From an uncultured Planctomycetales bacterium (GTDB taxonomy: Bacteria > Planctomycetota > Planctomycetia > Isosphaerales > Isosphaeraceae), in contig CAIYJE010000160.1 of assembly GCA_903926465.1 (NCBI GenBank), forward strand, positions 62,001 to 126,000: a DNA stretch of 64,000 nucleotides, read 5' to 3'. A program made the position numbers and the translations under genes. How positions within the stretch are numbered: position 1 is the first letter of the stretch; each line of letters starts with the position of its first letter. Under the pieces are notes generated by a model. The model did no database searches and had not been told where the DNA came from. It saw only the letters and a list, made by a program, of their open reading frames with translations. Positions 53,896 to 62,701 of this stretch are shown here, piece after piece.

Positions 53896-54768
53896 TTATG
53901 CCGAGGCCCCAGTACCGATGACCACCGGATTGCGGAGTACTCCCAGTCCTGGGCATTCGATCTCGACGATGTCCCCTTGCTCAAGCGTGAAATTATCTGG
54001 GGGAACAATCCCGGTGCCTGTCAGAAGGATCACACCGGAAGGGAAACTGCTATCACGACCTAGCCAATCGACAAGTTCGCTCAGTTTTCGCTTCATCTGG
54101 CCGACAGACGTAGAACTCTGAACGATTGTCTGGCCGCCTCGCAGGATCTTGAGATGGAGCTCAAGCGCTTCAAGACCCTGGTAATTGTCGGTCAGCACGA
54201 TCACCGGCCCCAGGCCACAGCATGCGTCGTAAACCTTGGCCTGTGGAAGATAGAGAGGATTTCTGCCCTCGATATCGCGTGCACTGACATCGTTCCCAAT
54301 GGTGTAGCCGACCAGAGAAAGTGACGAGTTCAGAACCAGGGCAAGTTCAGGTTCGGGAACAGTCCAGCGTGAATCGGAGCGAGCGCGAATGGGGGTCTCT
54401 GGCCCAACCACGCGATTGGGAGTCGCTTTGAAGAAGAGTTCGGGCCGGTCGGCCACGTAGATCTGGTCATAGAATGTGGCGGCACGCTCGGATTCCTCTT
54501 CACGCGCCTGCTTACTACGTAAGTAGGTAACGCCCGCACCCCAGACCTCCTGTCCGTCAATTGGAGCCAAGACGGTCAGGCTCGAAACCGCCACCGAAGC
54601 TCCCTTCAAAGCCGCTTCGCAGAGCTTGCGAGATTCCTCGCTGGTCTTTTCCAGCAACGATGTTAAAGAAATAGCAGTACCCGATTCACGAATCGGGTAG
54701 ACCTGATCTTCAACCTGGACTCCAGTCCATGTCTGATGGTTGGCATCCTGGAACTTGCCAATTTTCAT
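53896..54768 (-). CDS. Fumarylacetoacetate-hydrolase-family protein
   Basis: 290 aa. Family members hydrolyse or decarboxylate acyl-pyruvates and related 2-keto acids with a divalent metal. Visible motifs: VWGAGVTYLRSK, PEPELALVLN (the metal-binding E-x-E), GYTIGNDVSARDIEG, LPQAKVYDACCGLGP and LLTGTGIVPP, in the usual order. The N-terminal 70 residues form the common FAH-family cap. Start ATG at 54768 with a weak Shine-Dalgarno. It is divergent from the ketosynthase gene across 198 bp; whether it belongs to that cluster is unclear. Confidence 0.85.
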   Translation of the reverse strand: MKIGKFQDANHQTWTGVQVEDQVYPIRESGTAISLTSLLEKTSEESRKLCEAALKGASVAVSSLTVLAPIDGQEVWGAGVTYLRSKQAREEESERAATFYDQIYVADRPELFFKATPNRVVGPETPIRARSDSRWTVPEPELALVLNSSLSLVGYTIGNDVSARDIEGRNPLYLPQAKVYDACCGLGPVIVLTDNYQGLEALELHLKILRGGQTIVQSSTSVGQMKRKLSELVDWLGRDSSFPSGVILLTGTGIVPPDNFTLEQGDIVEIECPGLGVLRNPVVIGTGASA

Positions 54769-54966
54769 GAAATATCTCTGTTGTGGAAAAAGAATGTTGT
54801 GACCAATCTACCCGCGATCGGAACCGTGTTTGGAACGCCTACGGAGGTGCGGTTGTCAGGCGTCTGATGATTTTATCGAGTTTCGCAAGGAATGGGACCG
54901 ATAATTTATTGTTGAGCGATGTCCTGGCAGGATGCCCGGATCAAGCAGTCCGAAAGGAGGCGGAGA

Positions 54967-56226
54967 ATGACCAGTCGAGTTTATATTATTGGTCATTCGG
55001 CCATCACCTGCCTGGGCGCGGACGCACGGAGCACGTTTGAGGGACTGGTCGCCGGCCGCTCGGGAATTCAGGCTCACGAAAATTTACCGGCGGATCGCTT
55101 CCTCCAGAACATTGCCGGCCGGGTGGCAGAACTTCCGGCCCTGCCTGAAGGCTCAGACTCAAGCCTGAGTCGACTGAACGCCCGCTTTCTGCATCTCGCC
55201 GTGGCAGCCGCACGAGCGGCCATGGCCAGCGCCGGTCTAGACTCCCTGCCCGATTCTTTCCGCGAGCGATTTGCCGTGGTGGTCGGTTCGGCCTTTGGTG
55301 GCCTCGACCTTTTGGAAACCGAACGCGAGGCAGCGCAGAAGCGAAAAAATCTCGCAACCAGCCCGTTCCTGATCCCAGGCATGATCATCAATCAGGCGGC
55401 CGGTCAAATTGCCCAGCAACTCCAGGTTTTTGGGCCAAGTCTGGCTCCGGCTAATGCCTGCGCCACCGGGGGATATGCCGTGGCCGCCGGCGCTGAGATG
55501 ATTCGCTCCGGAACGGTCGATCTGGCGATCTGCGGCGCCTCTGAGAGCGCCTTTACACCTGAAATCGTGAACGGTTTTGCAACGATGCGTGCCCTGTTAG
55601 GACGAAAGGCTGGTGATCGTTCCCTGACAGATCCTGCTCAAGCCAGCAGGCCATTCAGTGTGGATCGGGCCGGCTTTGTTATGTCGGAAGGGGCAGCCAT
55701 GCTCGTGCTCGCGAGCGAGCCGACCGTTCGAGCGCTCCACCTCGTTCCCCAGGCGGAACTGATTGGCTGGGCGTCCAACTCTGACGGATTCCACATGGCG
55801 ATGCCCGATACGAAACGGATCAGCCGTTGTCTGCAACTGGCCATGACTCATGCCGGCATTCGCCCTGAAGAAGTCGACTACTACAATGCTCATGGCACCA
55901 GCACCACGGTGAACGACCGGACAGAAACAGAGGCGATCCGGGAAGCCTTTGGGCCTGCGGCTGAATCTCTGGCCATTAGCTCCATCAAGGGCGCACTCGG
56001 CCATAGCCTGGGTGCGGCCTCGGCCATCGAAGCTGCGTGCTGCGTGCGGTCTCTGCTTGAACAAACCGCCCCACCAACCATTAACCATATTCCCGATCCT
56101 GAATTGACTCTCGATTACATTCCGAACGAAGCTCGTTGCATGCCGCTGAATGTTGCCATGTCCGCCGCTTTTGGATTTGGTGGAACCAATAATGTCCTTC
56201 TCTTCCGGAGAGTTGGAAATGAGTGA
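54967..56226 (+). CDS. Beta-ketoacyl-ACP synthase (FabF-like)
   Basis: Condenses acyl groups with malonyl-ACP to extend a chain. The ATG at 54967 is chosen for the strong AAGGAGG upstream; it gives 419 aa. Catalytic residues are present: Cys165 (ANACATGG), His309 (NAHGTSTTVND), Lys341 and His346 (IKGALGHSLGAA), matching FabF spacing. A GFGGTN end motif is also present. Being followed directly by its own ACP (8-bp overlap) and two acyltransferases suggests a special chain rather than general fatty acid synthesis. It could be a polyketide-like or very-long-chain ketosynthase; the sequence alone cannot decide. Confidence 0.9.
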   Translation: MTSRVYIIGHSAITCLGADARSTFEGLVAGRSGIQAHENLPADRFLQNIAGRVAELPALPEGSDSSLSRLNARFLHLAVAAARAAMASAGLDSLPDSFRERFAVVVGSAFGGLDLLETEREAAQKRKNLATSPFLIPGMIINQAAGQIAQQLQVFGPSLAPANACATGGYAVAAGAEMIRSGTVDLAICGASESAFTPEIVNGFATMRALLGRKAGDRSLTDPAQASRPFSVDRAGFVMSEGAAMLVLASEPTVRALHLVPQAELIGWASNSDGFHMAMPDTKRISRCLQLAMTHAGIRPEEVDYYNAHGTSTTVNDRTETEAIREAFGPAAESLAISSIKGALGHSLGAASAIEAACCVRSLLEQTAPPTINHIPDPELTLDYIPNEARCMPLNVAMSAAFGFGGTNNVLLFRRVGNE

Positions 56227-56476
56227 TCCTCGTTTGCTTGCCTCGGTCATTGAACAGGTGAGACTCGTCTGCAAAGTCTCTCCCACGGTGTTGATCACGG
56301 AAGATAGTCAGTTCGTCGATGACCTTGGAATCGACTCGCTCGACCTTGTCAGCCTGTTTCTCACGATTCAGGATGAATTCTCGGTTGAGTTAGACGATGC
56401 CGAACTCACGACAATCAAGACGGTTGGTACGCTTTGTTCGGCAATCTCTAGCAGCCACGGAGTGGCTGCAGCCTGA
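56219..56476 (+). CDS. Dedicated acyl carrier protein
   Basis: 85 aa from the ATG at 56219, which overlaps the ketosynthase 3' end by 8 bp (translational coupling; GGAGAG upstream). The DDLGIDSLDLVSL motif carries Ser40, the phosphopantetheine attachment site. Helix-rich and acidic, as ACPs are, with a slightly longer, Ala-rich C-terminus. It differs from the usual housekeeping ACP (DLGADSLDTVEL), so it is probably specific to this cluster. Confidence 0.9.
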   Translation: MSDPRLLASVIEQVRLVCKVSPTVLITEDSQFVDDLGIDSLDLVSLFLTIQDEFSVELDDAELTTIKTVGTLCSAISSSHGVAAA

Positions 56477-56515
56477 TACCCGTCCAACCCTGTCCGGCGA
56501 GGAGGTTTTGATTCA

Positions 56516-57505
56516 ATGCATCGTCGGGCCCTCAAATATCGTCGTTTAATGCTCCAGCTTCTGTTCCCGGTTTTAAAACAACTGCCGGCGGATGCCGCCG
56601 CACGCATGGTCTCCAGGATCGGCGAAATTGAGTACTCGCTTGTGCCAACCTTGAGGCACAGATTTCAAGAGACGCTGAACCGAGCGGCCGATCACCTCGA
56701 TGCGAGCTGGGATGCCAACCTTGTTGGTCGTCAGCTTGCGGGTAATCAGGTTCGGTGGCGGGCTCGTGACTTGCTAGTGGATGGCCGATCTGAGGCCGAT
56801 TTTGAACGAGTTGTCCGCGTGGACGGTGCGGAACATCTTCAAAATGCCCACGCGCTCAATAAGGGTGTGATCTTGCTCGGGAACCATTTTGGTGCGCATC
56901 TTATGCCCGCGCACTGGGCGGCTCGCAAGGGATACCCCTTACGGTTGTTCATGGAGCGACCTCACCATGTGTCTCGGATTCTCTCCAGGGAATTCGATAC
57001 CGTGGGCCCGCTCGGCCAGAAAGAGTTGTTCATTTCCCGACGTTCAGACCCGGCAGACTCGGCTCGTTCGGTTTTGCGTGCGGCCCGCGTTTTGAAGTCG
57101 GGATACGTGATCTTCATTGCCGGCGATGTTCGGTGGAACGACAAGCACACCGCCTCGGTCGAATTCCTGGGCCGTCCTTGCCGGATCTCCACCACCTGGG
57201 TCACCCTGGCTGCGCTGAGCGGTGCGGCTGTGGTGCCAACCTTCTGCCACATGGATGTGAACGGGACCCATGAACTGAGTTTTCTGCCGGCGTTCCATGT
57301 GGCTTCCAAGGCCATGGCTCAAGGGCTGGCGGAACCGCTGGTACGGAACTTTCTGGCGGAAATTGAACGGCGGATCAAGATTGACCCGGCCAACAGTAAT
57401 GACTATCTGTTCTGGTCAGAGCGAGATGACCCAGCATACGCCAAGCAACGGCTGACGGACGTACCACTTACGGCTCCACCACAGAGAGGTAGGTCGGCGG
57501 CATGA
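56516..57505 (+). CDS. LpxL/HtrB-like lipid acyltransferase, copy 1
   Basis: 329 aa, ATG at 56516 with GGAGG ten bases upstream. The fold is the LpxL/HtrB (pfam03279-type) acyltransferase, which transfers acyl chains from ACP to lipid A or related lipids at the inner membrane. The key motif, normally HFGNWE, reads NHFGAHLMPAHW: His124 is kept, but the acidic residue five places on is Leu129. Other landmarks are GVILLGNHFG, RLFMERPHHVSRI, GYVIFIAGDVRWND and AALSGAAVVPTF. Copy 2 overlaps its stop by ATGA, so the two are coupled. The product is unknown. Confidence 0.8.
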   Translation: MHRRALKYRRLMLQLLFPVLKQLPADAAARMVSRIGEIEYSLVPTLRHRFQETLNRAADHLDASWDANLVGRQLAGNQVRWRARDLLVDGRSEADFERVVRVDGAEHLQNAHALNKGVILLGNHFGAHLMPAHWAARKGYPLRLFMERPHHVSRILSREFDTVGPLGQKELFISRRSDPADSARSVLRAARVLKSGYVIFIAGDVRWNDKHTASVEFLGRPCRISTTWVTLAALSGAAVVPTFCHMDVNGTHELSFLPAFHVASKAMAQGLAEPLVRNFLAEIERRIKIDPANSNDYLFWSERDDPAYAKQRLTDVPLTAPPQRGRSAA

Positions 57506-58461
57506 GGCCCTGGTCGGCTCCCTTTCGCAAACGTACGGTGAGATTCTTACTCCCGCTGCTCACGCGCATGGAGCCGGACCGCGCATCTCGAATGATTTCA
57601 ACCTTGGGTGTCTGGGAAACGAATTTGCACCCAGCACGCCGAAAATCATTCCAACGGGCGTTCTCTGACCTACGCGATCGCCTGGGGTGCGACTGGAATA
57701 TTGAATCTTTGGTTCCCAAGGTCATCAGTAATCTCTGGCGCTGGGACGCTCGCGATTTTCTTCTGGAAAAATGTGACGAGGCAACTCTGGGTCGAACCCT
57801 GGAACTTGTCGGGACGAACTATCTGGATGAAGCGTTGGCACAAAAGCGGGGCGTCCTGCTTCTCTTCAACCACTTCGGCCCCTTTCTGATTCCCGCGCAC
57901 TGGATTGTTCGTCAGGGCCATACCCTACGATGGTTCACAGAGCGGCCCAGGAACATTTCTCCAACGGTTGCCAAGACATTTCAGACTGAGGGTCCACTCG
58001 GGCAAAAAGGCCTGTTTCTGACCCGGCAGATGAATTCTTCACAAGGTGGCGCAGCCCTCAGACGCGCCATTCGAATGCTTCAGTCTGGCATCATTGTGCA
58101 GGCCGCCGGCGATGTTCGCTGGGAGGGTCCACGATGTGTCAACGCTCACTTTCTTGGGCACGATTTCTCGTTCGCAACCAACTGGGTAAGCCTGGCGGCA
58201 CTCTCTGGGGCCGCGGTGCTACCTGTTCAATCCGTATTGCTGCCAGGCGGAAGGTACCGCGTGAAGTTTGAACCCCATGAACTGGTACCCCGAACCGCTG
58301 CCTCTGATCCTGAGCAAGCTCGATACTGGATTGCGCGAAATCTGGCTCGCGTGGAAAAGTGCATTCGACAATACCCAGACAATTGTGGCGAGTACGCCTT
58401 CTGGCAACCCACTCAAGCCAAACACGAGGATCGTTTGCAATATCAGCCGCAGCCGGCCTGA
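57502..58461 (+). CDS. LpxL/HtrB-like lipid acyltransferase, copy 2
   Basis: 319 aa, starting in the ATGA overlap with copy 1. It shares the same landmarks: GVLLLFNHFGPFLIPAHW (His124, with Leu129 instead of the acid), RWFTERPRNISP, GPLGQKGLF, IVQAAGDVRWEGP and AALSGAAVLPVQ. The two copies clearly arose by duplication, and both keep PAHW with a second His. Two coupled copies imply two acylations or a heterodimer. It follows the KAS and ACP genes and precedes the membrane phosphatase-like gene by 54 bp. Confidence 0.8.
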   Translation: MRPWSAPFRKRTVRFLLPLLTRMEPDRASRMISTLGVWETNLHPARRKSFQRAFSDLRDRLGCDWNIESLVPKVISNLWRWDARDFLLEKCDEATLGRTLELVGTNYLDEALAQKRGVLLLFNHFGPFLIPAHWIVRQGHTLRWFTERPRNISPTVAKTFQTEGPLGQKGLFLTRQMNSSQGGAALRRAIRMLQSGIIVQAAGDVRWEGPRCVNAHFLGHDFSFATNWVSLAALSGAAVLPVQSVLLPGGRYRVKFEPHELVPRTAASDPEQARYWIARNLARVEKCIRQYPDNCGEYAFWQPTQAKHEDRLQYQPQPA

Positions 58462-58515
58462 TATCGCCTTCCTTGTCTGACTCAACGCTTTCAATCGACC
58501 TGATCTGGAGTGCTG

Positions 58516-59973
58516 ATGCCGTTCCTACCTTCAAGCGAACCGCAACCGGCCGCCCTCCAGAACCGCTGGCTTCAGCGCTTCTGGCCCTGGCTGATTCTCT
58601 TTTGCCTTCTCATAACGGCCGTGTGGGAATACCGGGTGTTTGATCGAGGGTTCGACTCCGAGTACCCAACCCTGGTCCGGAATACCTATAACCCGCTGCC
58701 GCCCGCCGTTTATCGCCTGGCCGAACCCGGAGATACCCTGGACCGAGCTGCACTTTATGCCGCCGCAGCCGGATTTGTAGCCTCGCTCAACGGCTGGTGG
58801 ATGAGCTGGAAGAAGAACCGCTCCTCGGCCCTGTGGCCTGTGGCCGCTGCTCTGTTGCTGGCCGCTGGTTGGCACGCCGCCACCCCCTGGCCTACCTTTG
58901 ATGGCTGGTACGGCTGGAACTGGTACTCACTCTCCGATCCCGCGCTTCCCACATCCACTCGCCTGACTCTGAGTGCTTTTCTGTTCGCCCTCATCGCCTG
59001 GTCTCTCGGCTGGATCTTTGCCGCGCGGAAGAATTTGAGGCGTTACCTCGCAACGGCCTGGCGCCATCGCTCCCTTGGCTTGATGGTTATTGGCGGTATC
59101 GGAATCTTCTGGCGTATGGCTCACCTGCCCGATGGTGAGCCTACCGGATACTGGTCTGGCTGGGGATTTGGAATGGGCCTGATTGCCATTGGCATTGGCC
59201 TGCTTCGCGTGGTTCCCGCCTGGCCAGAAACCAGCTGGGGACGGATTGCACTGACAGGCAGCTGGATTGCCGCTTCCCTGGCGCTCTGCGTGGCGGGTCG
59301 AGCCGTGATCTGGTACCACCGCCCACTCGAACGGCTGCGGCCCATCGTCCCAGGCAAGATCTACCTCAGCGCCATGCCAAGATATCGGGGTCTTGAAATC
59401 GCCCATGAGCGACATGGATTCCGCACAATCATTGATGTGTTCAATGAAAACACTGATCAGCGTTCCCCTTATCTGGAAGACGAGATCCGGTTTGCCAGAG
59501 AGCACCAGATCCGGTTTCTGGCTGCGCCTGGAGACACCGCTCAGTCCAATGCGTTTCTTGACGAGACCTTGCGGGTGGCCCAAGATCCGAACGCCTGGCC
59601 AATTTTGGTTCATTGCCATGGCAGCATGGACCGCTCTCCCGCCTGGATGGGGATCTATCGCTTCTTGGTCCAGAAGCGTCCGTTACGTGAGATCCTGATG
59701 GAGATCGAGAGACATCGAGGCTCAAGACCCAAGGCGCTCGTCACGCTGCTCTACAATCGCGTGCTTCCAGCGCGTGCTCCAGAGCAATTCCAGGCCGATC
59801 CCACGGCCCAGGAATTGCGGCGTAATGCCCAGGGAAGTGATGACCCGTTTGTCGCCGAGTACCTACCCGAGCCCCCCGGTGCCAGCCACCCGCCGAACAG
59901 TTTTACGCTAGAGACAACCGCCCCAGGCCAAGCCCGAGAGTCGGGGTCGACCTTGACAGAGACGGCCAGATAG
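58516..59973 (+). CDS. Seven-helix membrane protein with a Cys-based phosphatase domain
   Basis: 485 aa from the ATG at 58516 (GGAG eight bases upstream). About seven hydrophobic segments (near residues 25-37, 80-93, 107-120, 152-170, 188-200, 215-232, 247-265) precede a C-terminal domain. That domain carries VHCHGSMDRSPAWMGIYRFL, a Cys-X5-Arg phosphatase loop (Cys367, Arg373), and an upstream Asp-rich stretch (TIIDVFNENTDQ). It resembles dual-specificity or PTEN-like lipid phosphatases. The substrate is unknown; a lipid phosphate is plausible given the neighbours. The tail is Pro/Glu-rich. Confidence 0.75.
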   Translation: MPFLPSSEPQPAALQNRWLQRFWPWLILFCLLITAVWEYRVFDRGFDSEYPTLVRNTYNPLPPAVYRLAEPGDTLDRAALYAAAAGFVASLNGWWMSWKKNRSSALWPVAAALLLAAGWHAATPWPTFDGWYGWNWYSLSDPALPTSTRLTLSAFLFALIAWSLGWIFAARKNLRRYLATAWRHRSLGLMVIGGIGIFWRMAHLPDGEPTGYWSGWGFGMGLIAIGIGLLRVVPAWPETSWGRIALTGSWIAASLALCVAGRAVIWYHRPLERLRPIVPGKIYLSAMPRYRGLEIAHERHGFRTIIDVFNENTDQRSPYLEDEIRFAREHQIRFLAAPGDTAQSNAFLDETLRVAQDPNAWPILVHCHGSMDRSPAWMGIYRFLVQKRPLREILMEIERHRGSRPKALVTLLYNRVLPARAPEQFQADPTAQELRRNAQGSDDPFVAEYLPEPPGASHPPNSFTLETTAPGQARESGSTLTETAR

Positions 59974-60019
59974 ATACATTCAGCGGCCTTATCGGCCTGC
60001 TTTGACAGATCGAGGTCCC

Positions 60020-61312
60020 ATGGCCATTCCCGTTACGCTCAGTGCTGCCGGAAAGCGTGTTGGACATTCGCCCATCAGCGACCTGATGGCGCGTGCGCTT
60101 GCGAATCCATCGCTGATTTCGCTGGCAGCCGGATTTGTCGATCACGGTTCGCTGCCCGTGGAAGCCACCGCCTGTGTCACCTCTGACATGTTGAGCGAGC
60201 CCGCCGAGGGGCGAAGGGCGTTGCAGTACGGAACCACGCGCGGCGATAAATCGCTCAGACGTCAGTTGCTGGCATTCCTGGAACGGGAAGACGGGCTCCC
60301 GCGTGGTCAATTCGACTCGCTGTTTGATCAGATGATTGTGACCACCGGTTCTCAGCAACTTCTGTATCTGATTGCCGAAGCGTTGCTGGACCCAGGCGAT
60401 ATCGTTCTGGTTGAATCACCAACTTACTTCGTTTTTCTGGGTGTTCTTGAAACTTTTGGCGCCAGGGTTATCGGTATCGAGATCGACGAAGGCGGCCTTC
60501 GAGTCGATGCGCTGGAAGACACGCTTAGAGAACTGGATTCACGCGGCGAACTGGGACGGGTCAAGCTCATCTACACGGTGAGCGAGCACAGCAACCCCAC
60601 CGGGCTCAGCCTGGCAGCAGACCGGCGCCAGAAACTTGTGGAAGTTGCCAGAGCGTGGTCTCGGTCTCATCAGATTTTTATTCTGGAAGACGCAGCCTAT
60701 CGGGGCCTGACGTATGAGGGAACAGAATCGCCGAGCGTATGGTCTTACGACCAGGCGAAAGACACCGTGATTCTGGCCCGCACGTTCAGCAAAACCTTCA
60801 GTCCTGGCCTGAAGTGCGGCTTCGGACTCTTGCCGGCCTCGCTCTCGGAAACCATTCATTCACTGAAAGGGAACCACGATTTTGGTTCTTCTCATTTTAC
60901 CCAGCAAATCCTTGGACGCGTGGTGAGCGAGGGGTACTACGAGACCCAGATCGAGCGGCTCCGCACCATTTACTCACGGAAACTCAAGGCCACCCTTGAT
61001 GCGCTCGACGAGCACCTTGGCAAGTATGGTGCGGAAGTGCGATGGACCAAGCCGCGTGGTGGGCTTTACGTATGGCTGGGTCTGCCGGCCGGCATCGATA
61101 CCAGCCGCAATGGTCCATTCTTCGCTCAGTGTCTTGAAGAAGGGGTGCTTTATGTTCCAGGAGATTATGCATACGCCAGTGAACCTGGGCCTGTATGCCG
61201 CTCGGATGCTCGGCTCTCATTTGGCGTAACGGGCGAGGACGGAATTCGCGAGGGGGTTCGCCGGTTGGCAACCGCCCTGAAAACCGTGTCTGCACGTTCC
61301 GGACTTGGATGA
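60020..61312 (+). CDS. PLP-dependent aminotransferase, fold type I
   Basis: 430 aa from the ATG at 60020 with GAGG upstream. It resembles the class I/2-aminoadipate-aminotransferase group: LAAGFVDHGSLP at the start, QYGTTRGDKSLRRQLL, TTGSQQLLYLIAEALLDPGD, SPTYFVF, YTVSEHSNPTGLSL, ILEDAAYRGL and ARTFSKTFSPGLKCGF with the PLP Lys (TFSKTFS). Arg-binding RLSFG appears near the end. It lacks the N-terminal DNA-binding domain of MocR regulators, so it is an enzyme. The substrate is unknown. It lies between the membrane phosphatase-like gene and LptF/G-like genes, all on the plus strand. Confidence 0.88.
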   Translation: MAIPVTLSAAGKRVGHSPISDLMARALANPSLISLAAGFVDHGSLPVEATACVTSDMLSEPAEGRRALQYGTTRGDKSLRRQLLAFLEREDGLPRGQFDSLFDQMIVTTGSQQLLYLIAEALLDPGDIVLVESPTYFVFLGVLETFGARVIGIEIDEGGLRVDALEDTLRELDSRGELGRVKLIYTVSEHSNPTGLSLAADRRQKLVEVARAWSRSHQIFILEDAAYRGLTYEGTESPSVWSYDQAKDTVILARTFSKTFSPGLKCGFGLLPASLSETIHSLKGNHDFGSSHFTQQILGRVVSEGYYETQIERLRTIYSRKLKATLDALDEHLGKYGAEVRWTKPRGGLYVWLGLPAGIDTSRNGPFFAQCLEEGVLYVPGDYAYASEPGPVCRSDARLSFGVTGEDGIREGVRRLATALKTVSARSGLG

Positions 61313-61440
61313 TGACCAGGTCCAACGCTCGACAGGATGACACAAGTTCGCGGTTGGTTGGGTGAGGTCATGGCGGATATTGGGAGGCCGGGAGTGCCGG
61401 CAGCCCAGGGGTGACCTGCAAGGAAGCGGGAGGCACGCCG

Positions 61441-62658
61441 GTGCGGTTCGGGATCCTCGAACGCTACGTCATGGGCCAGCTTTTCCGCACGTTTATGCTT
61501 GCGCTGGTAACCGTTACGACCATTTTTTCGTTGTTCGTCATCATGGCCGAGGCCACTCGGCAGGGGCTGGCACCCCAAGAAGTGATGAGGGTTCTCCCGT
61601 ACCTTGTGCCAGGGAGCTTGCCATACACCATTCCGGTAGCCATGCTCTTTGCCGTCTCCGTTGTTTACGGGCGCATTGGCGCAGATAACGAGGTGATGGC
61701 AATCAAGGCGGCCGGGCAGAGTGTGTGGACGGTTTTAAATCCGGCCTTGATCATGGGTGCTGTGCTCAGCCTGGTCTTGTTTGGCTTGAGCAGTCAGGTC
61801 ATACCCCGGGCGAATAACATTTTCACGCAACTCATCTTTGGGTCGATTGAGGATGGGTTCTACCGGATCTTGAAAAAAGAGCGTGAAATCAGCGATCCAG
61901 GGCTAGATTTCTTCATTCAGGTTCGTGATGTGAAAGATCGAACGCTTGTCGATCCTGTGATCAAACACCGTGCCCCTTCTCCGCCCAACCCACCGAACAC
62001 CTATGACCTTACGGTCAGAGCCAGTTCGGCGCGGATCCGGTTTGATATGACCAAGCTCATGGTCACCATTGAACTAGAGGACCCAGAGACCACGGGGCAA
62101 TCTGATAAGCCGTTCCTGTTCTGGATCAATGGCCAGCAAGCACTCCAGTACCCATTGCCCAAGGCGCCTCGTGCCCCTGAACGCCGGGTGCAGCAACTGA
62201 CGAATACCGAGATCAACGAAAACCAGGTCGAGTTCAAAAGAAAGATCGCGGTCGAGCGTAAAAAACAGGCCGCCAAGGCAGCCATGTCGATTGCCGCAGG
62301 CCAAATTCAAGCGGTGGAGTGGCCGGCCGTTCGAAACTCGAGCCTGGAATACCCCTACCTTCACCAGAAATACCGCGAACTTGAGACCGAGAAGTACTTG
62401 CGAATTGCACTCGCGGGTGGAGCATTCTTCTTCACACTGCTGGGAGCTCCCGTTGGCATCCTTCTGGCCAAGCGAGACTTTTTGAGCGCGTTTATCAGCT
62501 GCTTCATCCCGATCATCCTCGTCTATTACCCAGTGGTGCTGATGGGCATCAACCTGGGCAAAGAGGGGGTGGTTCCCCCGATGATCGTCTTCGGCGGCAA
62601 CGCACTGCTCGGCCTGATCGCCGTCTTCTTCGTGCTCCCGCCTGTCAGAAAACACTAA
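61441..62658 (+). CDS. LptF/LptG-family permease, copy 1
   Basis: LptF and LptG are the membrane subunits that, with LptB, extract lipopolysaccharide from the inner membrane. The GTG at 61441 is chosen because GGGAGG lies nine bases upstream; it gives 405 aa starting VRFGILERYVMGQLFRTFML, as expected. Helices: about residues 18-40, 55-75, 95-120 and three near the C-terminus (FFFTLLGAPVGILLA and neighbours). Between them is the large periplasmic beta-jellyroll region. LPYTIPVAMLFAVSVVYGRI and DNEVMAIKAAGQS are YjgP/YjgQ signatures. The second copy follows 43 bp downstream. Confidence 0.87.
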   Translation: MRFGILERYVMGQLFRTFMLALVTVTTIFSLFVIMAEATRQGLAPQEVMRVLPYLVPGSLPYTIPVAMLFAVSVVYGRIGADNEVMAIKAAGQSVWTVLNPALIMGAVLSLVLFGLSSQVIPRANNIFTQLIFGSIEDGFYRILKKEREISDPGLDFFIQVRDVKDRTLVDPVIKHRAPSPPNPPNTYDLTVRASSARIRFDMTKLMVTIELEDPETTGQSDKPFLFWINGQQALQYPLPKAPRAPERRVQQLTNTEINENQVEFKRKIAVERKKQAAKAAMSIAAGQIQAVEWPAVRNSSLEYPYLHQKYRELETEKYLRIALAGGAFFFTLLGAPVGILLAKRDFLSAFISCFIPIILVYYPVVLMGINLGKEGVVPPMIVFGGNALLGLIAVFFVLPPVRKH

Positions 62659-62701
62659 TGACCCATTTTCAGATTCCGGCCCTGCACCACGGAGGCGGCC
62701 C

